Assembly (NCBI GenBank): GCA_014529385.2 | Contig: CM043947.1 | Coordinates: 116,980,087-117,044,086, forward strand | Direction: 5' to 3' | DNA from: Adiantum capillus-veneris | Taxonomy: Eukaryota > Streptophyta > Polypodiopsida > Polypodiales > Pteridaceae | Length of the DNA stretch: 64,000 nt | Shown here: positions 10,877 to 21,218 of the stretch, one piece after another | Numbering within the stretch: position 1 is the first letter of the stretch | Layout: every line of letters begins with the position of its first letter | Notes under the pieces: model-generated | Databases searched by the model: none | What the model saw: only the letters and a program-made list of their open reading frames with translations | What the model was told of the DNA's origin: nothing | Program-made: the position numbers and the translations under genes

Positions 10877-11400
10877 ATAGGTCTTTGAGCTGCCAATTAC
10901 TCAAAGGCAACGCATGTGCCATCTCAAGAAACACCCCAAAAGCGTAGCTCAATTGTTGAGACCGTTGTGATGTAACCCCAAGGATGAGGGTTCGAGGCTC
11001 ACAGGTTGCGTTCTCTTGGGTGTATCCTCCTTCCCTATTTAGGAGGTGGTTCCTGCGGTCACCCCTCAAGGGTGTATGTACACAACAATGTACAATTGTA
11101 AATACATGATATGTATAAGGTTTCTCCCTACTACCTTCACAGTGCTCAATGGTAAAAAAAAGAAGCACCCAAGAGAAGAAAAAAATCTTACAAGAGGTCA
11201 ATAACCAAAGCTACTCACTTGTGGGTGTCTAACCAATTGTTACCCACTCAAGGAAGGTCTCCTCACACCTACAGGTCTCCAAGATTCCCACACAATCAAA
11301 GGCAACACATGTGCCATGTCAAAAAATCAAAAGCGACAAAAGAAAAATCTCTTGCAAGAGGTCAACAACCTAAGCTACTTAAACATGAGTGCCTAAGAAA
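10877..11400 (+). repeat. Diverged direct duplication, left copy holding a SINE
   Basis: The left copy (10877-10925 continuing at 11160-11240) and the right copy (about 11271-11400) share AGGTCT, CAAAGGCAACACATGTGCCA, CAAGAGGTCAA and AAGCTACT in the same order. The left copy is interrupted by the SINE at 10941-11159; the right copy has no insert and serves as a paralogous empty site. Confidence 0.7.
10941..11159 (+). mobile_element. tRNA-derived SINE
   Basis: The left end carries an internal RNA polymerase III promoter. Box A is TAGCTCAATTGTTGAGA at 10945-10961 and box B is GGTTCGAGGCT at 10989-10999, with tRNA-like spacing. A tRNA-unrelated body follows and ends in an A-rich tail (GGTAAAAAAAAG) near 11151-11160. 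The flanks repeat AAGAAACACCCCAA at 10926 and AAGAAGCACCCAAG at 11160, an imperfect target duplication of about 13 bp. SINEs have no ORF and depend on LINE enzymes. The box A is tRNA-like but the rest does not fold into a tRNA, so a genuine tRNA gene is rejected. Confidence 0.82.
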
Positions 11401-11570
11401 TCCTTTCACACTTGAGGGAAGTGTACCACTCAAAGCCAATGAAAACAGAAGAAAATCAACATCAACACAGCTCCTAAGACCCAAAAGAGATCATAAGAAG
11501 TTGTACAATTATGGATGTGCAAAGACACCCTCACAAAGGCTTTCAAAGTGATGGTGACTTGAGAGTGTCT

Positions 11571-11614
11571 TCTCCCCCGCCACCCCCCCCCCCCCCCCAA
11601 AAAAAAAAAAAAAA
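11571..11614. repeat. Poly-C then poly-A homopolymers
   Basis: A C-rich run (about 11577-11598) is followed directly by a run of A (11599-11614). No flanking element was recognised. Confidence 0.9.
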
Positions 11615-12532
11615 CTCCCAAAGCAAACACATCAAGCCCTATCAACAACAGGTTTGACTACTAAACAACCACGAACCACATGGGTAAAGAGACCAAAGCA
11701 GAGCAAAGCAAATAACAAATCGAATCGATATAGATGCCTAAAATTATTCTATATGGCTTGTCACTACATAACATGGCGCTTGGACCATAAAAACTAGGGA
11801 TAGGTGAAGAGTGATAAAGGAGCAAACCTTGCTAGACAAAAACAACTACAAGATGGTTTGCTCAACATACCACAACTTCACATATGTCTCTACACTCATG
11901 TCAAAGATGACAATCACCTCAAGTGAACATGTCCACATAGGCCTCACAAGGAGCGAGAGTATGCAAATTGAAAATAGAGCTCTTTCCTAAAAAATAGTCA
12001 AATATGCCACAACCAAGCTGTTGGCATAAGTGTCAAGTGCTGAGGAATTCCATATCCAAAATCTACTTGGATTTTAGACTCAGCATTTCAAGTTTATGTA
12101 CTCTGTAAATGGAATGTGTACATAGGTATTGTTTATCTGTGTGTTTTAAGTTCACACTCAAGACTTGAGCATATGTAAGTTGTGCCGTTCATGCGGGTAT
12201 GAGATGAGAATAAGAGTCTCATTCTAAAAGCCAATGAAGAGGGTGGAGTAGTTACATGCACACGTGCATTCTGCAAAAGAATAGAGAAACCTCTGCGACA
12301 AAATCCCTCTCTAGACTTGTGCTAGCTTCTTATCTTATAACTCTTAAATGGGTCACTAATGTGACATATAGTCCTCAAAGAACTGGCACAATTTTTTCTT
12401 GCACAACATGACAAAATTTAAGCATAAATTTTGTATCGTGGATCACATTATTGCACTCAAATGCCTGTCAGCAAGCCAGGAGCATAGTGCCTTTATTGCT
12501 ACTTTGTGGATCTCTTTAAAGCTGACAACATG

Positions 12533-12537
<5 letters not shown>
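11615..12537. other. No confirmed feature; possible LTR-like start
   Basis: No coding signal. TGTTGGCATAAGTGTC near 12026 resembles the start of a plant LTR, and the stretch has LTR-like composition, but no matching second copy, primer site or target duplication was found. Confidence 0.3.

Positions 12538-12617
<80 letters not shown>
12538..12617. repeat. (GA)n microsatellite at the LINE-A 3' end
   Basis: About 80 bp of nearly pure GA directly abuts the LINE-A 3' tail. On the LINE coding strand it reads (TC)n. Confidence 0.97.
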
Positions 12618-12620
<3 letters not shown>

Positions 12621-12784
12621 GAAATGAAAAGTTATATTAACGTCTTCAAAAGGCCAGAGTGACCTATAAGACCAAACTGATACAAAAGTGGGGAATCTGT
12701 TACAATGTCTGGAAAGTGTGAAAGTGTGAAAATAAATGTGAAAAACCAAATACAAAGTATTTAGATAAACTTCTTAGGAGCATT

Positions 12785-15700
12785 TTGGGTGTCTGGCTAG
12801 AATGCTTCTAATCCTGTGTTGTAGTCTCCTCCGGTGAAGTGTGCTTCTGCATCTCGGTCGTAGTCATCTCGATTTCCTAAGCTCGATCGCCCTGTCAATG
12901 AGGGTGCCTTTGGTATGAATGTGGGTACTCCTTTGTGCTCGCTGCTGGCCTCTTGCTTCTCCTTCCATTCCTGCTTCTCTCGATCCAAAGAAATCTGTGA
13001 TCTGCCTCTGAGGTTGTAGTGCTCTTTGTCTTCTCATTAGATTATCCCTGTGCCGATGTAGTTCCAGTAGGTACAGGCCTAAGCACCTTTGATCTTGGTA
13101 TTGCATGACTCTATTTAGGGGTCCAAAGCCTTCTTTAAAAAAGCAATGGAAACGCCCACGTATCTCATAGTATACGGTGCAATGGCATATGTAGTGTAAT
13201 TCTGTCTCCAACTCCATTCCGCATAACTCGCAAATTCTGCTCTCAGGTGGGATTCCCCTAAATCTGCCAAATTCAATTTCTAGCTGGTGTGAGGATGTAC
13301 GAATCTGACCAGCACATCTCAAACCATGAGACAGGTGGGTATCCATGTAGCTCGGGCGAATCACAAAACCATCTTCAGATAGCTGTAGGAAGTTTTCTTT
13401 GTAGTCGACCATCTTCGTGCCCAATTCTTGTGTAGGGTCTATCCATGTCCTCTTAGTGTCTAACTGTATAAGATCCTGGCAGATGATTTTATTAATCTCC
13501 GTTCGTGTGATTGCCGGTGATGGAGCCTCAGGAGAGTATTGGAAGGGGGGTAATCTTTCCATACTGAACCCGTGTCTCTGAAACCACGAGGACAGTTGCG
13601 CATACCAGCATGATGTATCTCCTTTCATTGCTAATTGTCGAGAGGATTCGAGGGCCAATCTAGTATATCGGCAATTATTTGTATCCCATAAACCATGTAT
13701 AAAGGACACTGATCTGGTAAGAGCTTCAATTTCTATCGAAGGGACAGCTAGTTCCGCTCGGGTAATCGCGTGTGGTACGGAGGCCTTGGCTCTAATCATT
13801 CGGGAAATCATAGATACCAAAGGTCTCTCCATTGACTTCCAATTATCCTGATCCACAGATGGTCCCCTAATCTGGACCTCATAAAGCATAGCCAAAGCCA
13901 CCACAGTATCAAAGAGCCAAAGTTTTGTTCGTGGTTCCTGAAACTCCACTTGTGAACACATCCTCTCCAACCCTCCCAAGGCCGCAGAGGCTCTGGACAA
14001 TCTAGCATCCGCTGCTTTCTTAAGAGTAAACTTCGGTCCTGTAAATACCACACCAAGGTATGTGTATGCATCTGTGTACTCTACTGTATCCTGGCCATAT
14101 GCAAATGTAGGTGCCGATCTCCTAACCCACTGCGGTGTGGTGTTAAACACCATAACTTTGGTTTTACCCAAGTTTACCGACAGTCCGTTGTCTTCCGCGA
14201 ATTTATGTAATGCATCTAATTGCCTCTACATTCCATCTGGTGATTCTGCTATCAATACAATATCATCTGCATACAACAACAAAGGGATCCATGACCCTGC
14301 AAGTTGAGCACCTCTGTCACCCTCTCTATCAATGTAATCTGATACCTCATCTACATACATACCAAATAAAGTAGGGGACAGTGGGCATCCCTGCTTTACT
14401 CCAACAGTGGAATGAACAATGTTGCAGTCCCCTTCTGGAGTACGTACATAACCAGTTAATGACCCGTATAAGGCCATGATCCCCCAGATAATCTCTTTGG
14501 GGACCCCTAACTCTTGCATTCTGCGCATCAATCTGGCCCTTGGTACTATGTCAAAAGCTTTCCAAAAATCCACAAAGCAACGATACATCCTTCTCCCGCT
14601 TGCTCTTCCTTCCTCAATAATGGCTCTGAGCGTAAGAATATGATCTAAAGTGGAATAACCCCTCCTGAATCCAGCTTGTCCTCTTGCCCTTATGCCCTCA
14701 TTCTCTGACCATCTACTCAATTTTTGTTCCAGAATGGATGCGTACAGTCGGGTCAATGTGCGACCCACCATAATGGTACGGTAGTTCCTGGGTATCATAG
14801 GATCCCTGACTTGAAAATAGGTACGATAGTAGATAATTTCCAAGATTCAAGTAATCCTTCACACATGCCCGGATTAAACAGACGAGCAAGGACTTCTGAA
14901 AGTAGATCCCTTGCATGGATCAGATGTTCTGCTACTAAACCCTCATGATCATATGCTCTTCTTGTCTTCATCTTATCAATGGCTTTTTCCACCATTTCCA
15001 TAGTAAAGAAAGTACTAGTAGCAGGGCATGGCTCTAGCGGATTTGGTAATGGAGGCTATCCAGATACAAGATATAATGATGTTACATATTGACCCCAAAT
15101 CTCAGGAGAAGTAATTGTCGAAGGTGATGAGTGCTCGTGAAATAACCGCAGGCCTCATGTGAGTCCTGACTCAAGAAGAGCTGATATAAATCCTTCTCTC
15201 CAGTTTGGCTAAAAATGCCCTTTTCTTGCGACGTACTATACGCCGAAGAGCAATCCGAGACTGCTTATATGTGATGATCCCAAGTGTAAGCTCTTTCTGG
15301 ACCTAGGTTCTCGTCTCTCTGCATTCCTCGTCGTACCAACTGTTTTGAGGCATGTTCCCAGATCCTCTCTTCTGATCAGGCTGAGTATGTGGGTATGCCT
15401 CTTGTGCTGCTCCATGTAGTATCTCTGTTAGCTGAGAAGTAATCTCCTCTATAGTATATACTGGCTCAGTTGCCCACATCCTATTATAGATCTTTTCCAC
15501 ATAGACTGAGTCGGTCTCTGGCGTGAAAGTATATCTTGTGTGTGTCTTCTTCCTTTGTACTTGAGAGGCATTGTATTGGAAGGAGATTGATAAGGTCAAG
15601 AGAGCATGATCCACTGCAATCCCAACCGGTCTGGGTCCCACCTTAAAATCCTCAATACTAGAAATAAAGCTTGGTGAAGTCATGACATAATCCATTGTAC

Positions 15701-16365
15701 TGACCCCATGCCTGTGCGGGAAGCATGTGAATCCCCCAGATAAAGGGAAATTCTCTAGACCATTAAGTATGGCCAAACCATGTGTAGTTGCCATCTCCAT
15801 GAGATGTCTCCCATATTCAGTGTGTTATGAGTTTCTAGTAAGCCCCTCCTGTGATAAATCCACTTCTCTGAGCATTTCCTCGGAAGTATCATAGAATACT
15901 GCTTGAGAGTTGGCCGTTCTGGCATTAAAGTCTCCTAAGAGAACGATGTCTCCATCTCTAGAGAACTCCCATATGTCATTATTCAATATGACGAAAGGGG
16001 ACTGTCCTTTAGGTGAGGAGTAGACTGATGTGCTTGGAGGGAAGTAGCATATAGCAATATATAGAAATCTACCTGTCTCGGCTCTCATTCTCACCCACAT
16101 ATACCTTGCTTGTTCATCTTTCCTAATAATCTGTAGTAGTGGTTTCAGCTCCTCTTTAAATAAGACTGCTACTCCTCTTGAACCCCGGCTACCTCGTAGA
16201 GATCTCTTGTCAGGTCGACCAGCTGTTTCCCATAAATACCCCTTCACATGTGGCATAAGCTGTCCCGGTATCTAGTGTGTCTCTGAGTAGAAACTATGTC
16301 TTTGTCCCTAAAGCTGTCTTCAAAGGCACCTACATCTAGCCTATATGATCCATTACAATTCCACG
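12785..16365 (-). pseudogene. LINE-A ORF2: endonuclease, RT, CCHC finger
   Basis: ORF2 would nick target DNA and reverse-transcribe LINE RNA at the nick. The endonuclease starts with WNCNGSYRLDVGAFED near 16350 and shows LLGDFNART (about 15930), STMDYVM (about 15690) and VDHALL (about 15610). RT shows QAGFRRGYSTLDHILTL, CFVDFWKAFD and GVKQGCPLSPTLFG, and YADD at 14262-14273. The C-terminal part has a finger CELCGMELETELHYICHC of form C-x2-C-x8-H-x4-C near 13200. Frames change near 15810, 14800 and 14200, and a stop at 12864 precedes a still readable tail. It is inactive as it stands. Confidence 0.92.
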
Positions 16366-16402
16366 CCGCTATCCAGAGCGTCGCCCCATAGGTCTCGCAC
16401 TG

Positions 16403-16740
16403 TCATGATGAGCGCTTTTCCAGAACCACTACTTTCCCTCCTCTATAAAAGGCGATTTTCCCCTTTTCTCTTGCTGCCCTGATCTCTGGCATCAACTCTT
16501 GCATGTGTGCCACTTGTGCCAATGTAAGGTCATCTCCCAGGAAAATACCGGTTTTCTTAAGAGTTGGCCTCTTCTTTAGAAATTCTTTCCTTATTTCTGA
16601 GAGAGCAGCTTCTATCCTTGGGTGTCCTATTATCCTTAGAGGATTAGCAAATAGCATCATTTGCACCATCGATTTGAAGCAAGGACATCCCCTCACCGAC
16701 TCTTTTTGGGATATACGTAGACGAGCTAGCAAACTACATA
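16403..16740 (-). pseudogene. LINE-A ORF1, C-terminal remnant
   Basis: About 109 residues ending PEIRAAREKGKIAFYRGG and VVVLEKRSS, with the block KKRPTLKKTGIFLGDDLTL in the middle. These match the C-terminal domain of LINE-D ORF1, an RNA-binding chaperone-type protein that coats LINE RNA. The coiled coil and most of the RRM are missing, in keeping with 5' truncation. Confidence 0.82.
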
Positions 16741-16769
16741 AGGAGTAGAGGCGGGACTAGGGCCAAGAC

Positions 16770-16985
16770 TGCCAGCACTCAGGTTTATAGTATGGCACTT
16801 GCTTTTTGACAACTTGATAAAACCAGCAGTAATGTATGCACTTCGTGTGTGGCTATTTGACACCTTGATGACACCATAGCTCTCAGACGATGTGCTCGGC
16901 AATCTACCCGTTGTTTCTCTTGATCATAATGTGGAAGCATGGAAGAAATTCCACCAGCTTCATGCAAAGCATGCTTTCTTTTAAG
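16770..16985 (+). pseudogene. Possible fragment of a different LINE, opposite strand
   Basis: On the plus strand the frame reads LFDNLIKPAVMYALRVW and, after one stop, VEAWKKFHQLHAKHAFF. The first block resembles the region after RT in LINE ORF2 proteins (LFD-L-KP-LLY-EVW). It is opposite in orientation to the LINE cluster and short, so the call is tentative. Confidence 0.4.
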
Positions 16986-17575
16986 GTTAGCCTTACTTCT
17001 CATTAAACAATTTGGACACCAGGCTTAACCATGTCATTGAGAGGGTACGGTCTCTATCAACAATGTCGTGAAGAGGTGAGAGAGACCCCAAATTTTGTTG
17101 CTATCAAGCATGATTTGAAAAAAACCCTCAGTGCCACATGATATACAGACCACAAAGAGTGATGAGCTATCTATGGCAGTGGAGGCTATCTTCGAGACTA
17201 TACGCATCCTTCGCCAAAACAGAGAAGCTCCAATAGCTATAAGCCAGATCAACACGAGAGTAATTCTCAGACTCTGAAGAAACCAGTCCACGTGACTACT
17301 GAAGACTGCAGCAAGAGAAAGAAAACAAAGGTAGCAAGCACCCACACACAAAAACCAAGAATTTCACTCTCTCAGGAATACACAAACATACCACACAAAC
17401 GCTCAAATAACAAACATAAAAGGCTGGGGAAAGAGAGAAAGGGGATGAATGGGAATGTAGGATGCTGAAGGCAAACTTCACACCTAGCAGCGGCTGCCCA
17501 TGGAGGGGCAGCACGCTCTTGTGCACCCATCAAATGGAAACCTGGATGCAGCAGCGAAGGCGGCCAAACAGTTCG

Positions 17576-17577
<2 letters not shown>
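16986..17577. other. No recognisable feature
   Basis: About 590 bp with only short ORFs on the minus strand and no domain. It lies between the LINE-A 5' side and a CT/CA microsatellite. Confidence 0.4.

Positions 17578-17665
<88 letters not shown>
17578..17665. repeat. (TC)n(AC)n compound microsatellite
   Basis: (TC)n at 17578-17636 passes directly into (AC)n at 17636-17665. On the LINE-B coding strand it reads (GT)n(GA)n, the opposite polarity to the (TC)n seen at the 3' ends of the other LINE copies. LINE-B coding sequence stops abruptly at its edge. Confidence 0.97.
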
Positions 17666-17668
<3 letters not shown>

Positions 17669-19500
17669 CGGAATCCATGTCCCTACTAGCTGAGCACCTC
17701 TGTCTCCCTCTCTCTCTACATACTCTGAAAACTCATCCACATACATCCCAAAAAGAGTCGGAGACAAGGAGCAATCCCTGCTTCACCCCAATAGTGGAGT
17801 GGACTATGTCAGACATACCCTCAATAGTGTGTACCCGCCCTACCACTTTCCTGTATAAAGGCCCCAAATCATCTATATGGGCTCACTATGTCCTGTAGTC
17901 TGCGTATAAGTCTAGCTCTCTGCACTGTATCAAAAGCTTTGCGGAAATCCACAAAACTACAGTAGATCCTCTTGCCATGGTGTCTACCCTCCTCAATCAT
18001 AGCTCTAAGTGTCGGAATCTAATCGAGAGTGGAGAAACCTCTCCTGAATCCTGCCTGCCCTGATGCTCGTATGCCCTTTCTCTCTGCCCATTTACTCAGC
18101 TCCTTCTCAAGAATAGATGCATACAACCTAGCCCTAATAGCAAAGGTGGCTGCCATGATGCTGTGTAGAGAGATATGGCATATTCCCCCCATGTCTCTGT
18201 GGAGCTGATGGCTGGTGGTGGTGAATGCTCGTGGAATAGTCTCCATGCCTCGCCTGAGTCCTAACACATAAACAACTTATACGAATCCAGCCCTCTTCTT
18301 TCGTCACACTAGCCGGCGAAAAACAATCCGTGACTGTCTATGTGTGGTAATATCCATGATCACCTCCCTCTGTAATCTGATCCTCATCTCTCTAACTCCT
18401 CATCATACCAGCTGTTCTGGGGCATGCTCCCAAATCGTCTCCATGCCAGCTGACTGTGGGGATATGCCTCTAATGCTGCATCATGGAGCGTCTCTGTCAG
18501 TATCTGAGTGAGCTCATCTATAGTGGCCGTCCTAGCTCTTGAGTGCATAGCTGCATGTAAGTCTCATCCATGAACACGGCATCCGTCTCCCTCATGAAGG
18601 TATACCGAGTGTGTGGAGACCTCTCCTAGTGGTGTGCGGAGACCTCTCCTGGTGGAGCTGTGCTGAAGTGGAACGTGAGAGTGAAAGACAAGAGAGCATG
18701 ATCAACTGCTACTCCAACTAGCCTAGTGTCCACTATGAAATCCTGAAAGAATGGAATGAGACATGGCTGGGCCATAACATAAGCCACTGTGCTAGCCCCA
18801 TGTCGGTGTGGAAAACATGTGAAACCTCTCGATGTAGGAAATATTTGTAGGCCATTCAAAATGGCCAATCCACGTGCAATCCCCATATCTATCAAGTATT
18901 TGCCATACTCAATGTGCTCCTCATCCTGTGATAGTCTGGATAAGCCCATCTCTGTACCATCAAGCTCCCTAAGCATCTCCTCTGAAGTATCACAGAATAT
19001 TGTTTGATGATGGGCAACCCCCCAGTATGATAATAATGTCACCATCCCTGGAAAACTCCCATATGTCATCATCCAAGATAGAAAAGGGGGATTGTCCTCT
19101 AGGTGGTGCATATACTGACGTACTAGGAAGGAAATAACAAATAGCAATAGAGAGATATCTACCTGTGTCTGGCTTCAGACTCACCCACATATCTAGCCTG
19201 CTTGTCCTTGCGTGCTATATGTATCAATGGCTGCAACTCCTCCCTGAATAAAACTGCCACTCTTCCTGAGCCTTGTCCTCGATGCTCTGATGGAGTCTCC
19301 CGTCTGCAACCCGTCTCCCATCTATATCTGCTCGCCTAAGGCATGGACTGTCCAGGAGCCTGATGTGTCTCAAAATAGAAAATGATGCCCCTCCCAATGA
19401 AACTATCCTCAAAGGCACCTACATCAAGACGTAGAGATCCATTAGAGATCCATTACAGTTCCAGGCGGCCACCTTTAATTTAGTCCCATAGGTCCCGCAC
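17666..19500 (-). pseudogene. LINE-B ORF2, partial
   Basis: Endonuclease remains include WVSLKPDTGRYLSIAICYF (about 19180), SRDGDIIIILGG in place of the usual GDFNAR, GFTCFPHRHGAST (about 18800) and VDHALLS (about 18690). RT remains include ASGQAGFRRGFSTLD (about 18040), MSPTLFGMYVDEFSEY and GTWIP. The YADD motif and everything after it are absent. The altered GDFNAR region and the missing palm make it certainly inactive. Confidence 0.85.
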
Positions 19501-19504
19501 TGTC

Positions 19505-20260
19505 ATTTGGGGCGTCGCTCCATTATCACGACCCTCCCGTCTCTATAAAAAGCAGTCTTCTCTTTTTTCCCTTGCCACTCTAATCTCTGGCATTACCTCC
19601 TTCACATAAGCAATCTGCGAGAGTGTGAGATCGTCCCCAAGAAAAATACCCGTCTTCTTAAGAGTTGGTCTTTCCTTCAAAAAGTCCTTTGCTTCCATAG
19701 AGGGGAAGCGGAGGATAAGCGCTCTTTCCTTGGAAGTTCCCCCCTTGTTTTAACTTTTCTTGTTACCGACTCACCAAGCCTTTGTATGCGCTGGCGCAGT
19801 AACCTCCATCATAAACATGAGTTCATTGACCTCTTCTTCAACACTACCTTGGTCTTTGAGGCCGGTAATCTTCACATGTAAGAAAGGCACACGCCTCCTC
19901 TCCTAGTGTCAAGTTAATGATGGTAGGTGTGGGGGTGGGGGTTGATTCTTTGCCTTTGCCTTTTTTGATGACCTCAATCCATTTCTCGGCCTCATCCGCT
20001 TTCTTTTCAGTTCGTGTAATTACGTCCACCCAAAAAGTCGTCATTTCTTTATTTTGCTCCTCCCCTTCTTTGATGACCCGCACTTGCTCTTTTATAGTAG
20101 CTCTTCCATTACCGATGGTTAAAGTTCCCCTTCTTCGAGCGCACCTCGTCAAGGTCCTTCTTGAGTTGTGCAATCTCCTCATCCTGGGCCGTCAACCGTT
20201 CCTCAAGTGTGTGTATCGTGCCTAGGAGGTTGCCGTTGATTTTGTTGATGGTTGCTTGCA
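19505..20260 (-). pseudogene. LINE-B ORF1, frameshifted
   Basis: One frame reads IKEQVRVIKEGEEQNKE and ADEAEKWIEVIKKGKGKE (about 19950-20090), the coiled-coil and hinge part. Another (19505-19720) gives FPSMEAKDFL, LKKTGIFLGDDLTL and a terminal RRP-type end. The central RRM is disturbed by a frameshift near 19860. Layout and motifs agree with LINE-D ORF1. Confidence 0.78.
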
Positions 20261-20974
20261 TTTCCTCTTTGCACTTTTGGATGGTATCTTGGAGGGGTCA
20301 TCCTTGTCATTTTGCTTCCTCATCGCAGCTTGTTCTATTTGTGCGGGCACTGGTGTTTGATACAGAGAGGGCGAGAGAGCACTCCTCGAACCCCTCAATC
20401 AGGCTCTCGGAGCCCTACAAATAACCAATCCAGTAGAGCGGCGATGCTCGTCTGAAAGACCAGGGCAGCCCTGAAATCCAATGGATAATCCGCAGCCTGC
20501 CACAGGCGCAACTACTCTCAACAAATGAAGACGAGGGGCTGTGGTTCAGGACATTACCATTGGGGGATTGTGCAAGGTTATTTCCGCACAGAGGTTTATG
20601 CGCAGCAGGTTATTTCGGTTTTTCGGCAAGCAGGCTGAGTGCACTTGGGCAGCGAGCGGCGTTACAGATCAGCACAAAAGAACAAGGGACCTTCGCCCTG
20701 CTGATCAAAACCTGTTCCTCGAAACTGTCTGCGGATGAAAGGTTCGCGGCCCCCTGTGTGGGGGTTTAAAGCAGCCCTCGACGGGGCGACCTGAATCCCA
20801 GGGCGCTAACCAGGGGCGTTGAGACCTGCACTCTCTGCGCACTACTCTCTGATTCCCTGCTAGTGCGAATCCTATAGTAGTAGCCTGGCTGCAAACCCTA
20901 GCCGCCTACACCAGCGCGCAGCTCTGTGCGTCACCTACAGCTGCAGAACTGCCTCCTGTCATCAATTTCTGCTC

Positions 20975-21007
20975 AGAGAGCGAGAGAGAGAGAGAGAGAG
21001 AGAGAGA
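20975..21007. repeat. (GA)n tract between LINE-B and LINE-C
   Basis: CAGAGAGCGAGAGAG passes into pure GA and then AAATAAAATG, the LINE-C 3' tail. It lies at the LINE-B 5' end on one side and the LINE-C 3' end on the other. Confidence 0.95.
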
Positions 21008-21218
21008 AATAAAATGAAATGAAAATGTTATATTAACGTCTTCAAAAGGCCAAAGTGACCTATGAGACCTAAAAAAGTTACAATGTGGTGGATCTGATAC
21101 AAAGTAACAAAAGTAACAAAATGAAATGAAAATGACAATATGACAAAATAACTAAATGACTACTATGGAATCCTAAACTCCAAGGTGTGAACTAATCAGC
21201 TAGCTGGGATAGCTAAAA

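Larger units (their letters stand above)
12618..16760 (-). mobile_element. LINE-A, APE-type non-LTR retrotransposon, 5'-truncated
   Basis: The element reads right to left: ORF1 C-terminal part, then ORF2 with AP-endonuclease, reverse transcriptase and a C-terminal CCHC finger, then a short 3' UTR. The 3' end on its coding strand carries TTGAAGACGTTAATATAAC, then TTTCA units, then (TC)n. It is broken by many frameshifts. ORF1 lacks the coiled-coil N-terminus, so the copy is 5'-truncated near 16750. It is the leftmost of six related copies in the same orientation. Confidence 0.93.
17666..20974 (-). mobile_element. LINE-B, 3'-truncated copy
   Basis: Same family and orientation as LINE-A. It has an ORF1 region (about 19505-20260), endonuclease (about 18620-19440) and part of RT (17690-18260), but ends inside RT just after GTWIP where a microsatellite begins. 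LINE insertions normally lose 5' rather than 3' sequence, so the missing 3' half points to a later rearrangement or deletion. An internal deletion near 18150 also removes part of the RT N-terminal region. The non-coding 5' region extends to the GA tract at 20975. Confidence 0.88.

Noticed and set aside
10941-11001. Possible tRNA gene (boxes A and B)
   Set aside because: The region does not fold into a complete cloverleaf, continues into a 219-bp body with an A-rich tail and is flanked by a target duplication, so a SINE fits better.
12026-12408. Possible solo LTR starting TGTTGGCA and ending near CACAACA
   Set aside because: No second copy, no target duplication and no primer site could be found; kept only as a note.
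17462-17898. Plus-strand frames with long SLSLSL and HTHTHT runs
   Set aside because: They are translations of (TC)n and (AC)n repeats.
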